From CAZWDL01 sp964632995 (lineage in GTDB: Bacteria > Bacteroidota > Bacteroidia > Chitinophagales > Saprospiraceae): a stretch of 26,150 bases of DNA. Made by a program: the position numbers and the translations under genes. Under the pieces are notes generated by a model. That model made no database searches. It was not told where the DNA came from and saw only the letters and a list, made by a program, of their open reading frames with translations. Below, piece after piece: positions 14,194 to 22,532 of this stretch (position 1 is the first letter of the stretch; each line of letters starts with the position of its first letter). The DNA lies in contig CAZWDL010000106.1 in NCBI GenBank assembly GCA_964632995.1, positions 1-26,150 on the forward strand, written 5' to 3'.

Positions 14194-15114
14194 TCACTCC
14201 ATCTCCTTTCTCACTTCCTCCAAAAACCTCGCCACTTTCTCCTTCGGATCACCAGGGCCCAGCGTCTCCAGCGGCAGGTAGCCCCGGTAACCGGCCTCTC
14301 GGATGATGCCGAGCAATTTCTTGACATCCACCGGTTCGGCTTCCCCGTTGCGGTATACCTGTTCCTTGATCTGCCAGGAATAGGCATGAGGCGCCAGACG
14401 GGCAATCTCGGCGTAGGGGTCATCACTCTGGCGCAGGCTGCCGATGTCGACCATGATGCCGAACCAGTCGGAGTCGATGGCTTCGCGAACCGCCAGGACT
14501 TCTTCGGCGGTGTACAGGACATCGTTGTGGTGTTGGAGAATGATCATCACGCCGTGTCTTTTTCCGTAGTTCGTGCATTCCTGCAGCCCCTTGACAATCC
14601 AGTCAAATACTTCTTCTTGTTGGTACCCTTGCGGCATATCGCGACCGGCGAATACGCGGAGCACGGGCGCGTCGAGTTTGGCGGCTGCTTCCACCCAGTT
14701 TTTGACGAGCTGCATGGAAGAATTCCGCGTGTTGGGACTGGGATTGGTAAAATCATTGCGTACGCCGGTGCCGCTGATGTCGAGCCCCTGCCGGAAAGCA
14801 TGCTGCTTGACGGCGTACAGGACCTCGTCTTTCGGAGGAACGGGATAACCCGGAAGGTAGTAAGCTGTGGGATCGACGGCGGCGAAGCCCAGGTCGGCGC
14901 AGAAATTAAAGACTTCCTCTAGTGTCATCGTACCATCGGTAAGCGGCCTGTTAAAAGAATACAGGTTGCAGCTCAGTTTGAGGTTGGGAGTCCTCGGTTT
15001 GATAGAAGGCTTTGGCCTGGAGGCGCCTTGCAGGCTTAGAGTACCGGCTGAAAAGGCGGCCGGCAGGTACAGAGACCGGGCGAGAAAGTTTCGTCGGTTG
15101 AGGGTGGTTTTCAT
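14194..15114 (-). CDS. Tat-exported sugar phosphate isomerase/epimerase-like protein
   Basis: 306 residues from the ATG at 15112-15114. The N-terminus carries a twin-arginine signal, LNRRNFLARS (RR at 7-8), followed by a hydrophobic stretch, so the protein is exported folded. The rest is a xylose-isomerase-like TIM barrel (AP-endonuclease family 2): ALDA-like strands LKLSCNLYSF, MIILQHHND, GIMVDIGSL, SWQIKEQV and LPLETLG. One metal-ligand position usually glutamate appears as glutamine in LQHH, as in many of these secreted Bacteroidota proteins. The sugar substrate is unknown. A longer frame continues 19 codons upstream, but the twin-arginine signal fixes the shorter start. Confidence 0.85.
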   Translation of the reverse strand: MKTTLNRRNFLARSLYLPAAFSAGTLSLQGASRPKPSIKPRTPNLKLSCNLYSFNRPLTDGTMTLEEVFNFCADLGFAAVDPTAYYLPGYPVPPKDEVLYAVKQHAFRQGLDISGTGVRNDFTNPSPNTRNSSMQLVKNWVEAAAKLDAPVLRVFAGRDMPQGYQQEEVFDWIVKGLQECTNYGKRHGVMIILQHHNDVLYTAEEVLAVREAIDSDWFGIMVDIGSLRQSDDPYAEIARLAPHAYSWQIKEQVYRNGEAEPVDVKKLLGIIREAGYRGYLPLETLGPGDPKEKVARFLEEVRKEME

Positions 15115-15339
15115 ATCGTGTTGGATTTTACTGATAGATGAGCCATTATCTGCTTTTCTTGTGTAACCCATTCTTCCTCATAATGCTCACCTCCAAAAGC
15201 AGTTAATACAAGGAAACTTGCTGAAAAACGGGGTATCTACCGTTTCAATCCTATATAGTCAGGAACTTAGATAGCTGGTCAAACAAAGCAAACACCTGAA
15301 CACGGAGACTGTTAGTTAGGAAAAGCAGCAAGTCCTATG
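15115..15339. other. Intergenic stretch upstream of the isomerase-like gene
   Basis: No gene or clear repeat is seen here. It must hold the promoter of the minus-strand isomerase-like gene. Together with the dehydrogenase remnant it makes up the 471-base gap to the NTF2-like gene. Confidence 0.4.
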
Positions 15340-15498
15340 GATGAAAAAAAACAGCTACTGTATCCGCCCTGTGTACAAACAGACATGGGCGGCCCCGTCG
15401 CTACCCGAACCCCTGCTCAGGCTGCCGACACCATTGTCTGGCTGACCGAACTGTCCAGCGGCGTCGGCTTCCGCGACCGGGAACGTATACCGCGGTGA
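15340..15498 (+). pseudogene. C-terminal remnant of a short-chain dehydrogenase
   Basis: From 15370 the frame reads CVQTDMGGPVATRTPAQAAD, then TIVWLTELSSG and GFRDRERIPR to a TGA at 15496-15498. This is the typical C-terminal end of classical SDR enzymes (PGWVxTDMGG...A..GADTxVWLA). The Rossmann fold and the YxxxK active site are missing, and the preceding sequence does not continue the family. It lies 88 bases before the NTF2-like gene and is probably what is left after a deletion. Confidence 0.65.
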
Positions 15499-15585
15499 GG
15501 CGAAGACGGAATAATCGGCAGTCGGCTCCGCCCACCCTTCGGGCGGGCAAAAACGTAAGAACTAAAAAACTCAAACACCCTAAAT

Positions 15586-16059
15586 ATGTCAACCAACAAC
15601 TTCACTACCTACCAAGCCATCCTGTCTACGATTAATCGCCTTTTCCGTTCCGTTGACTCCTGGGAGTGGGACAAGGTGGCCGACTGCTTCGCTAAAGAGG
15701 TATTGCTGGACTATAGCTCCATGTCGGGCGAAGCACCGGTACGGCTTAGTCCCCGTGACATCGTCAACAACTGGCGGGCTATGCTTCCTGGCTTTCAGGC
15801 TCCCCACCATCAGCTCGGTAATTTTGAAGTGGATGTAAAGCGTGGAAAAGCCACCGTTTTCTGCTATGGCACCGCCAGCCATTACCTGCCCAACGACCGG
15901 GGCGGCGATCTGTGGCAGGTGGTCGGTTCCTATGACTTTTACCTCGTGGGCGAAGGCGAACATTGGAAAATCGACCAGATGAAGTTCAATTTCAAATTCC
16001 AGCAGGGGAACGCGGAACTGCCGGCGCTGGCGCAACAGCGGGTGAAGGAGCAGATGTGA
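15586..16059 (+). CDS. SnoaL/NTF2-like family protein
   Basis: 157 residues. The N-terminal helices (YQAILSTINRLFRSVDSW), the buried pattern WDKVADCFAKEVLLDYSS and the late strands with WQVVGSYDFYLVGEGEHWKIDQMKF fit the cone-shaped NTF2 fold of the SnoaL_4 type. Members bind or isomerise small hydrophobic molecules, but many have no known reaction, so no substrate is named. It sits directly after the dehydrogenase remnant; an SDR/SnoaL pair is common in small-molecule catabolic gene pairs, so the two may once have worked together. The ATG follows an A-rich leader. Confidence 0.82.
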   Translation: MSTNNFTTYQAILSTINRLFRSVDSWEWDKVADCFAKEVLLDYSSMSGEAPVRLSPRDIVNNWRAMLPGFQAPHHQLGNFEVDVKRGKATVFCYGTASHYLPNDRGGDLWQVVGSYDFYLVGEGEHWKIDQMKFNFKFQQGNAELPALAQQRVKEQM

Positions 16060-16064
16060 GACAG

Positions 16065-16285
16065 CCTCCATGGCTATTTCCTCCCTCAACTTCTCATACT
16101 GATGCCGCCACAGCTCCTGAAAGCGCCGGTTATGCTGTCGCAGTTCGGAGAAAGTATCTTCGCCGACGCGCACGGATGGAGGAGGTAGATATAATCGGAG
16201 AAGCGCAGCAGGCGCAGACAGTGCAGGGCGCAGACGACGGCTTTACCCGGAGGCGCTTGAACATTTTTGCCTTGCCTCAAAAAAA
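16065..16285 (-). pseudogene. Possible frameshifted gene remnant
   Basis: On the minus strand one frame reads LRLLRFSDYIYLLHP and a second, starting nearby, reads VRVGEDTFSELRQHNRRF, then QELWRHQYEKLREEIAMEA. Joined, they look like an amphipathic C-terminal helix region of a real protein with one frameshift near 16180. No family is recognised and no start is visible. It could also be chance coding potential. Confidence 0.25.
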
Positions 16286-16519
16286 GTCGCTTATATGCCC
16301 AACCAAATAATAAATTACCCGTAGAAATAGTTAACAGATCAGATTGAACAAACCATTCCCCCCTCTTAATGGTTGTAGAATTTTCTGTGGCTATCTTTCT
16401 ACTCCGGCCCCGGTTTATTCATACTCGTCGATTTTTATTACTTTCCGCTAAATATTATCTTCGCGGTTTATATCGATGAGTAAAATCATCAAACAACCAT
16501 TCGAAAATTCTGAAAACGC
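16286..16519. other. Intergenic stretch upstream of the serine hydrolase
   Basis: AT-rich leader. TATCTTCG at 16456-16463 is one base from the phylum's -7 consensus, but no clear -33 TTG is found at the right distance. Nothing else is seen. Confidence 0.3.
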
Positions 16520-16522
16520 GTG

Positions 16523-17758
16523 ATGGCAAAGAGATTACTGCTAACCTTATTAATAATCACCTTCATTTCGATTCTGACAGGGAAGCGCATTTACGAGCAA
16601 CAATTACCGACACTGGAGGATGTCGGGTTCAACGACCCGCAGGTGAAGACCGATGCAGATCTTCAACCCCTGTTTGAAGACTTTGAGCATTTCGTCGAGC
16701 AGCGGATTGCCGAGGAAGGACTTCCCGGAGCAGCGATCGCGATTGTCAAGGACAGCAACGTGGTTTACCTCAATACTTTCGGCCTCAAGGAACGTCACAG
16801 TTATGATTCCGTCAATATTCACACTGCATTCCGGCTGGCTTCCGTTTCTAAAGGGTTTGCTCCCGTATTGACCGCCATGCTGGTGGAAGATGGCTTGCTC
16901 GATTGGGATGACCGCGTTATTGACCATATGCCGGATTTCCGATTGTACAAAGAGCGTGACACCGAGGCGCTCACCCTGCGGCATGTGCTCAGCCACACCA
17001 CCGGCCTGCCTCGTCACACCTACTCCAATTTGTTGGATGACGGCGTGCCCTATCCAGAGATACGCGACCGGCTGAAAAATGTTCCCCCTTCGCACCGGGT
17101 GGGTACTTTTTACAATTATCAAAATGTCGCCTACAGCCTCATTGCCGATGTAGTGGAGGCGGCCACCGGTAAAAGCTACCAGCAGTTACTGGAGGAACGC
17201 ATCTTCGACCCGCTGGATATGCGCGACGCTTCCGCAAGCTATAACGAATTGATCAATCATTGGAATGTAGCCGTGCCGCATATGCGAAGCCGCCGGGGCT
17301 ACGAACCGATCGCCATCTCTCCTAACTATTACAGTGCAGGTCCCGCCGCCGGCGTCAATGCCAGTATTACCGACATGACCTACTGGTTGCGCTTTTTACT
17401 GGGGTACGGTTCCGATCTGCTTGCCGACTCTCTTTTGGGTGAAATCTTCAATCCCTACGTCGATATCCCCCGCCACGACAAAACGCTGGGCAACTGGCGC
17501 AGCGTCATGGATCGCGCCCACTATGCCATGGGCTGGCGCGTACTGGAATGCGGCGCGGATAAGCTCACCTACCACGGCGGTTATGTCAACGGCTACCGTT
17601 CCGAAGTCGCCCTCTTCCGAAAGGACGGTATCGGCATAGCCATTTTAACCAACGCCCCCAGCTATTTCATTAGCGATGCCATGCCCACTTTCGTGAAAAT
17701 GTATCAGGCGTATAAGCGGAATCAGGCGGAGGAAAATCCGCTGCTCTCCTTAAGGTAG
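16523..17758 (+). CDS. Serine hydrolase, class C beta-lactamase-like fold
   Basis: 411 residues from the ATG at 16523 (a GTG three bases earlier is possible). A hydrophobic N-terminus (about 4-19) acts as signal peptide or anchor; no lipobox cysteine is present. The catalytic set of the beta-lactamase/PBP fold is complete: SVSK (S107-K110), YQN (Y199-N201) and HGG (349-351). Such Bacteroidota proteins are usually esterases or D-aminopeptidases of the periplasm rather than true beta-lactamases, but the substrate cannot be told. It stands alone on the plus strand; the next gene, pgl, is convergent. Confidence 0.88.
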   Translation: MAKRLLLTLLIITFISILTGKRIYEQQLPTLEDVGFNDPQVKTDADLQPLFEDFEHFVEQRIAEEGLPGAAIAIVKDSNVVYLNTFGLKERHSYDSVNIHTAFRLASVSKGFAPVLTAMLVEDGLLDWDDRVIDHMPDFRLYKERDTEALTLRHVLSHTTGLPRHTYSNLLDDGVPYPEIRDRLKNVPPSHRVGTFYNYQNVAYSLIADVVEAATGKSYQQLLEERIFDPLDMRDASASYNELINHWNVAVPHMRSRRGYEPIAISPNYYSAGPAAGVNASITDMTYWLRFLLGYGSDLLADSLLGEIFNPYVDIPRHDKTLGNWRSVMDRAHYAMGWRVLECGADKLTYHGGYVNGYRSEVALFRKDGIGIAILTNAPSYFISDAMPTFVKMYQAYKRNQAEENPLLSLR

Positions 17759-17956
17759 GGTAGTGTCTGAGTGCCCCGCTTCCCTTCGTCAGCCTTTCGG
17801 GCGGAAAATGCTTTGTGAATTTTCCGGGTTAAGAGAGTTGCTATGGACGCTATCGACCGTCGACCATGGACTACTTTCGGTCTAGCTGGGTTCTTGAGTG
17901 CTTGTTCGCCCTCCCTGTTCGACGGCGCCGTGCAGGCGGGATCCCTCTTTCGTGTT

Positions 17957-18688
17957 TCAGCTTTCCTCTTCCCGCCTTCCTCCGGCCTCTTCATCCAGAA
18001 ACCAGTGCAGTTCTCCCCGCTCGGGTTGAATATGAGCGGCGGGATAGTTTTCCCAGTTTCCCTTTTTCTGAAAAATTTCTTCTATCCGCGGCGCTTTATC
18101 GGCGCCGGTGACCAGGAAGGAAATCAGTCCGGCATTATTGATGACCGGGCCGGTCAGCGTGATGCGTTGCTGACCGCTTTCGGGGTGGCTGGCGACCGCG
18201 CAGGGACCTTCGGCTTTCAATAGTTCCAGCTGATCGGGGAAGATAGAGGCGGTGTGCCCGTCGTCGCCCATACCGAGGAGCATGAGGTCGAAGGCGGGAC
18301 GGCCGTTGGCCTCGGGGACAAACTCCTGTATTACTTCTCCGTAGCGTTGCGCTTCTTCCCCGGGATCTGCTTCTCCCCGGATGCGGTGGACATTCCCCTC
18401 CGGGATAGCGATGTACTGCAGGAGGAGTTCCCGGGTCATCCCGTAGTTGCTTTCTTCGTGATCGGGTGGCACGCAGCGTTCGTCGCCCCAGAAGAAGTGA
18501 ACCTTACTCCAGTCGATGCGGTCGCGGTACAAATCGGCAAGATGGCGAAAGAGCAGCTTTGGCGTGCTGCCGCCCGAGAGCGCAATAGCGGCGCGCTCCC
18601 GCGGCTTCAGCCAGTAAGCTAAAAACAACGCGAAGGCCTCGGCCACGCGCTGCTTGTCGGGATGGATGTGTAGGTCCGGTTGATTCAT
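17957..18688 (-). CDS. pgl: 6-phosphogluconolactonase
   Basis: 243 residues from the ATG at 18686-18688, the normal length for the DevB type. Characteristic stretches: ALSGGSTPKLLF near the N-terminus, HFFWGDERCVPPDHEESNYG and LLGMGDDGHTASIFP. The enzyme hydrolyses 6-phosphogluconolactone to 6-phosphogluconate, the second step of the oxidative pentose phosphate pathway. It follows zwf on the same strand after 116 bases, so the pair is probably one operon, with rpiB and gnd divergent nearby. A frame seven codons longer exists, but MNQPDLHIHP fits better as the start. Confidence 0.95.
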   Translation of the reverse strand: MNQPDLHIHPDKQRVAEAFALFLAYWLKPRERAAIALSGGSTPKLLFRHLADLYRDRIDWSKVHFFWGDERCVPPDHEESNYGMTRELLLQYIAIPEGNVHRIRGEADPGEEAQRYGEVIQEFVPEANGRPAFDLMLLGMGDDGHTASIFPDQLELLKAEGPCAVASHPESGQQRITLTGPVINNAGLISFLVTGADKAPRIEEIFQKKGNWENYPAAHIQPERGELHWFLDEEAGGRREEES

Positions 18689-18804
18689 GAAGTTTAGATG
18701 TAAGTACAAATTAGCTTGTGGCGATTCAATCTGAAGATCAAGGGTTCCCGGGATCTTCGAGCTTTAAACTGTTGACCCCTGAAACCATCCCATAAATTTT
18801 TCTT

Positions 18805-20322
18805 CTACAATTCACGGAACTCTTCCTCCGGCGTCAGTTCCGCGCAGGGATTGTGCCAGGAGACGCCGGGATGTTCAAACAGCGCGGCGGCGGCGGAAGG
18901 GCCCCAGGAACCGGCCGGATAGCCGTGCAGCTTGATATGGCCATCCTTTTTCCAGGCATGCACGATGGGATCGACGAAGCGCCAGGCGGCCTCGACCGCG
19001 TCACCGCGCGCGTAAAGAGTCGCATCGCCCTTCAGGCAGTCCATGATCAGGCGCTCATAGGCTTCCGGGACGTAGGCGTTGGTGAGGTCGGAGTAGTGGA
19101 AATCCATATAGACATCCTTGACCTTAAAACCCGCGCCGGGCACTTTCATGCCAAACTGCAGCGCCAGCCCTTCGTCGGGCTGTATACGAATGATGAGTTT
19201 ATTGACTTCATTCCTGACGCCCCTTTCTTCCCGGAACAGATGATGGGGAGGCGATTTGAACATAACGGCAACTTCGGTAACCTTGGTGGGCAGCCGCTTG
19301 CCGGTGCGAATGTAAAAGGGCACATCCGCCCAACGCCAGTTATCGACAAAGGCCTTGAGAGCCACATAGGTCTCCGTTTTTGAATCTTCGGGTATGCCTT
19401 CCTCCTGCCGGTAGGCCGGAATGCTTTTTCCTTCCACCGTGGATTGAATATACTGCCCGCGCACCACGTACTTATCAACTTCGTTTTCCCGGATAGGGCG
19501 GATAGAATCGAAAAATTTGACTTTTTCATTGCGGATAGACTTGGCATCGGCGTTGGTCGGGGGTTCCATAGCGATATGCGCCATCACCTGCAGAAGGTGG
19601 TTCTGCACCATGTCGCGCAGAGCACCGGAATCATCGTAATAGCCGCCGCGTTTTTCCACCCCGATATCCTCAGCCGAGGTGATCTGTATGTGGTCGATGT
19701 AGTGCCGGTTCCAGATCGGTTCGAAGATGCCGTTGGCAAAGCGGGTAACCAGCAGGTTTTGTACTGTTTCTTTACCGAGGTAGTGATCGATGCGAAAAAT
19801 CTGTGTTTCCTCAAAAAACTGGCAAAGGCGATTGTTCAGGGCCCTGGCCGAGTCTTCGTCGTGCCCGAAGGGCTTTTCGATGATCAGCCGGCGCCAGCTG
19901 TCAGCGTCCTCGTTGAGCCCGTGTTCGGCAAGGTAGCCGGGAATCTTTTCGTAAAGGAAAGGTGGTACGGAGAGGTAAAAAAGGTAATTGCCTCCGGTTT
20001 GTCGTTGCTCATCGAGCTCCTGCAACCTGGCTTTTACCTTGCCGTAGTCAGCAGCTTCGTTGGTCTGAATCGACTCATAATACAGACGCGAGCTGAAATC
20101 CTTCAAGGAGGTTTCGTCGGCATTCTCTTTTTTAACATATTTGTTGTCGAAGAATAAACTCTGCCGAAAATCTTCGTCCGAGAATTCGGTCCGGCTGATG
20201 CCGAGAACGGCGAAGTTATCGGGCAGGTATCCGGTTTTGTACAACTGAAAGATCGCCGGGATGAGCTTGCGCTGTGTCAGGTCGCCGGAAGCGCCGAAAA
20301 TAACGATGACAAAAGGGTCCAT
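18805..20322 (-). CDS. zwf: Glucose-6-phosphate 1-dehydrogenase
   Basis: 505 residues. The nucleotide-binding loop GASGDLTQRK (10-19), the EKPFG motif (149-153) and the substrate-binding signature RIDHYLGKE (177-185) are all present, and the C-terminal part carries the usual beta-sheet domain. The enzyme oxidises glucose 6-phosphate to 6-phosphogluconolactone with NADP+ (or NAD+), the entry and control point of the pathway. It heads a minus-strand unit with pgl and is divergent from rpiB across 151 bases (20323-20473), which must hold both promoters. Confidence 0.97.
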   Translation of the reverse strand: MDPFVIVIFGASGDLTQRKLIPAIFQLYKTGYLPDNFAVLGISRTEFSDEDFRQSLFFDNKYVKKENADETSLKDFSSRLYYESIQTNEAADYGKVKARLQELDEQRQTGGNYLFYLSVPPFLYEKIPGYLAEHGLNEDADSWRRLIIEKPFGHDEDSARALNNRLCQFFEETQIFRIDHYLGKETVQNLLVTRFANGIFEPIWNRHYIDHIQITSAEDIGVEKRGGYYDDSGALRDMVQNHLLQVMAHIAMEPPTNADAKSIRNEKVKFFDSIRPIRENEVDKYVVRGQYIQSTVEGKSIPAYRQEEGIPEDSKTETYVALKAFVDNWRWADVPFYIRTGKRLPTKVTEVAVMFKSPPHHLFREERGVRNEVNKLIIRIQPDEGLALQFGMKVPGAGFKVKDVYMDFHYSDLTNAYVPEAYERLIMDCLKGDATLYARGDAVEAAWRFVDPIVHAWKKDGHIKLHGYPAGSWGPSAAAALFEHPGVSWHNPCAELTPEEEFREL

Positions 20323-20473
20323 AAAACGGTTTTTTCGGTATAATACAAACTGTATTGGATCTGTTTGAGGACTTCCAAGGGGTTTTATGGAACTCGAACA
20401 GCTTTTTAGCCAACATTTATCCCCTGCTTTGGGTTTGAAGCTAATATAAAAAGCTCACAATATTTTGAAATCT

Positions 20474-20938
20474 ATGAGAATTGGTATCGCAGCAGATCAC
20501 GGTGGTTTTGAATTAAAAGAAAAACTGTCTTTGTATCTCCGGGAAGCCGGTCATGAGTTGATTGACTTCGGGGCCAAAGCATACGATCCGTCCGATGATT
20601 ACCCCGACTTTGTGACGCCGCTCGCCCGGGCGGTGGCTGCCGCTCAGGTGGAACGCGGCCTTGCCGTTTGCGGCAGTGGAGTAGGTGCATCCGTCGCTGC
20701 CAATAAAGTAATCGGCGTGCGGGCTGCGCTCATCACCGAGTCTTATTCGGCCCGGCAGGGCGTGGAACACGATGATATGAATCTGTTGTGCCTGGGGGGA
20801 AGGGTCGTCGGCATCGAACTGGCCAAAGAACTTTTGAAGGCCTATCTCTCCGCCCGCTACACCGGTGAAGGCCGGCATCAGCGCCGCCTCGGCAAAATTG
20901 CTGCACTGGAAGAATCTAACCGGTCGCAGCCTTCATAA
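20474..20938 (+). CDS. rpiB: Ribose-5-phosphate isomerase B
   Basis: 154 residues from the ATG at 20474; a TTG at 20465 could add three residues. The N-terminal IGIAADHGGFELK, the catalytic cysteine in VCGSGVGAS (C66, the same number as in E. coli RpiB) and the AANKVIGVRAAL stretch identify the RpiB/LacAB family. It interconverts ribulose 5-phosphate and ribose 5-phosphate, linking the oxidative and non-oxidative branches. It is followed 66 bases later by gnd, whose product is its substrate, so the two are likely co-transcribed. Confidence 0.95.
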   Translation: MRIGIAADHGGFELKEKLSLYLREAGHELIDFGAKAYDPSDDYPDFVTPLARAVAAAQVERGLAVCGSGVGASVAANKVIGVRAALITESYSARQGVEHDDMNLLCLGGRVVGIELAKELLKAYLSARYTGEGRHQRRLGKIAALEESNRSQPS

Positions 20939-21004
20939 CCGTCAACTGCATTACACTTGCGTTAAATTCATCCATATATCTTCACCCAAACTGAAACGAC
21001 CACT

Positions 21005-22417
21005 ATGAATAAGCAATACGATTTTGGCATGATCGGCCTGGGCGTCATGGGGCGCAACTTTCTGCTCAATGTGGCGGACAGCGGCTTCCAGGTTGCCGGC
21101 CTGGATCTCGACGAAGAAAAAGCACGGGCCCTCAACGAGGAATCCGGTGATCTGCCGGTCAAAGGCACGACCGATAACCGCGAATTTCTGGACATGCTTA
21201 AAAGGCCCCGCCGGATTATGCTGCTGGTGCCGGCCGGCAAAGCCGTCGACGCGGTTATCGAAGATTTGCTGCCCCACCTGGAAGACGGCGATCTGATCAT
21301 CGACGGCGGCAACTCCCACTATTCCGATACCGAACGCCGCCAGAAAATGCTGCGCGAGAAAGGCTTCCACTTCCTGGGCGTAGGCGTCAGCGGCGGCGCC
21401 GAGGGCGCCCGTAAAGGACCCAGCATCATGCCGGGCGGCTCGGAACCGGCTTACGAACTGCTGCGCCCCATCCTCGAAGAAGCCGCCGCCAAGGTCAACG
21501 GTGAACCCTGTGTCGCCTATATGGGCGAGGGCTCGGCCGGCCACTTCGTCAAGATGGTGCACAACGGCATCGAGTATGGCCTGATGGAACTCATCGCCGA
21601 AACCTACGACCTGCTGCAGCATCTGCTGCAAGCCTCCAATGAGGAAATCCATCGCATCTTCAGCGAATGGAACGATGGCATCCTGCGCTCTTTCCTCATA
21701 GAAATTACCGCCGATATCTTCGCCGAACGCGACGAGGAGACGGGCAAGTTTCTCATCGACCTGATTATGGATAAAGCCAAACAGAAAGGAACGGGAAAAT
21801 GGACTTCCCAGGCCGCCATGGACCTGGGTATACCCATCCCCACCATTGACTCGGCCGTCAGTATGCGGGGCATTTCTTCCTTCAAGCGGGAGCGCATGAA
21901 AGCTTCCGCCGTTATGCCGGTAACGCCGAATCCGGACAACACTTTCGATCGCGATGAGTTACTCAGCCATCTCGAAGAAGCCCTGTACTTCGGCTTCGTC
22001 GTTACTTATGCCCAAGGTATGCACCTGTTGGCAGAGGCCTCCCGGGAACACGACTACCGGCTCAACCTGGAAACGATCGCCAAAATCTGGCGCGGCGGCT
22101 GTATCATCCGGGCCGACCTGCTGGAAACGATCCGGAAGGCCTTCGATGAGGAAGCCGCCCTCGACAACCTGATGTTTTCCGATTTCTTCCAGAGCGATCT
22201 CCTGCGCGCCCAGAACAGCACCCGCCTGATCGTGCAAACAGGACTGGGCAACGGTATTCCCCTGCTCGCCTTTAGCTCGGCGCTCAATTACTTCCAGGCT
22301 TTTCATACCCGCACATTGCCGCTCAACCTCGTTCAGGCACAGCGCGACTATTTCGGCTCCCATACCTACGAGCGCATTGATAAAGAGGGAACCTTTCATA
22401 CGAAGTGGGGAGGATGA
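21005..22417 (+). CDS. gnd: 6-phosphogluconate dehydrogenase (decarboxylating)
   Basis: 470 residues, standard for the long type. The NADP-binding loop GLGVMG (11-16), the GVSGGAEGARKGPSIMPGG signature (127-145) and the catalytic residues K183 (HFVKMVHN) and E190 are at the canonical numbers. The enzyme makes ribulose 5-phosphate, CO2 and NADPH. It completes the oxidative branch with zwf and pgl. The C-ending codon bias resembles ppdK and suggests strong expression. The gene ends 70 bases before a perfect palindrome at 22488-22519. Confidence 0.97.
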   Translation: MNKQYDFGMIGLGVMGRNFLLNVADSGFQVAGLDLDEEKARALNEESGDLPVKGTTDNREFLDMLKRPRRIMLLVPAGKAVDAVIEDLLPHLEDGDLIIDGGNSHYSDTERRQKMLREKGFHFLGVGVSGGAEGARKGPSIMPGGSEPAYELLRPILEEAAAKVNGEPCVAYMGEGSAGHFVKMVHNGIEYGLMELIAETYDLLQHLLQASNEEIHRIFSEWNDGILRSFLIEITADIFAERDEETGKFLIDLIMDKAKQKGTGKWTSQAAMDLGIPIPTIDSAVSMRGISSFKRERMKASAVMPVTPNPDNTFDRDELLSHLEEALYFGFVVTYAQGMHLLAEASREHDYRLNLETIAKIWRGGCIIRADLLETIRKAFDEEAALDNLMFSDFFQSDLLRAQNSTRLIVQTGLGNGIPLLAFSSALNYFQAFHTRTLPLNLVQAQRDYFGSHTYERIDKEGTFHTKWGG

Positions 22418-22487
22418 CCGGTTTGAGGGTTCAAGGGTTCTTGCCCGCTCTCCTTCGTCGGGACGGGTATAGATGCCCCTAATTATT

Positions 22488-22519
22488 TAGTGCCGGAGGC
22501 AGTACTGCCTCCGGCACTA
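22488..22519. terminator. Perfect 32-bp palindrome between convergent genes
   Basis: Positions 22488-22503 are the exact reverse complement of 22504-22519, with no unpaired loop beyond what the RNA needs to turn. It lies between the gnd stop (22417) and the stop of the convergent FAD oxidoreductase (22533). The stem core TGCCGGAGGCAG is GC-rich, which suits a bidirectional terminator; a proper T-run is lacking on both sides. It could equally be a protein-binding palindrome or a dispersed repeat. Confidence 0.6.
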
Positions 22520-22532
22520 CTATTCTACCTTC

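Noticed and set aside
16523..17758. An antibiotic-resistance beta-lactamase
   Set aside because: The fold and motifs are shared with many esterases and peptidases of this group; no specific class C signature beyond the common SxxK, YxN and HGG was seen.
19444..20157. A 237-codon plus-strand frame opposite zwf
   Set aside because: Antisense to a full-length glucose-6-phosphate dehydrogenase with all motifs.
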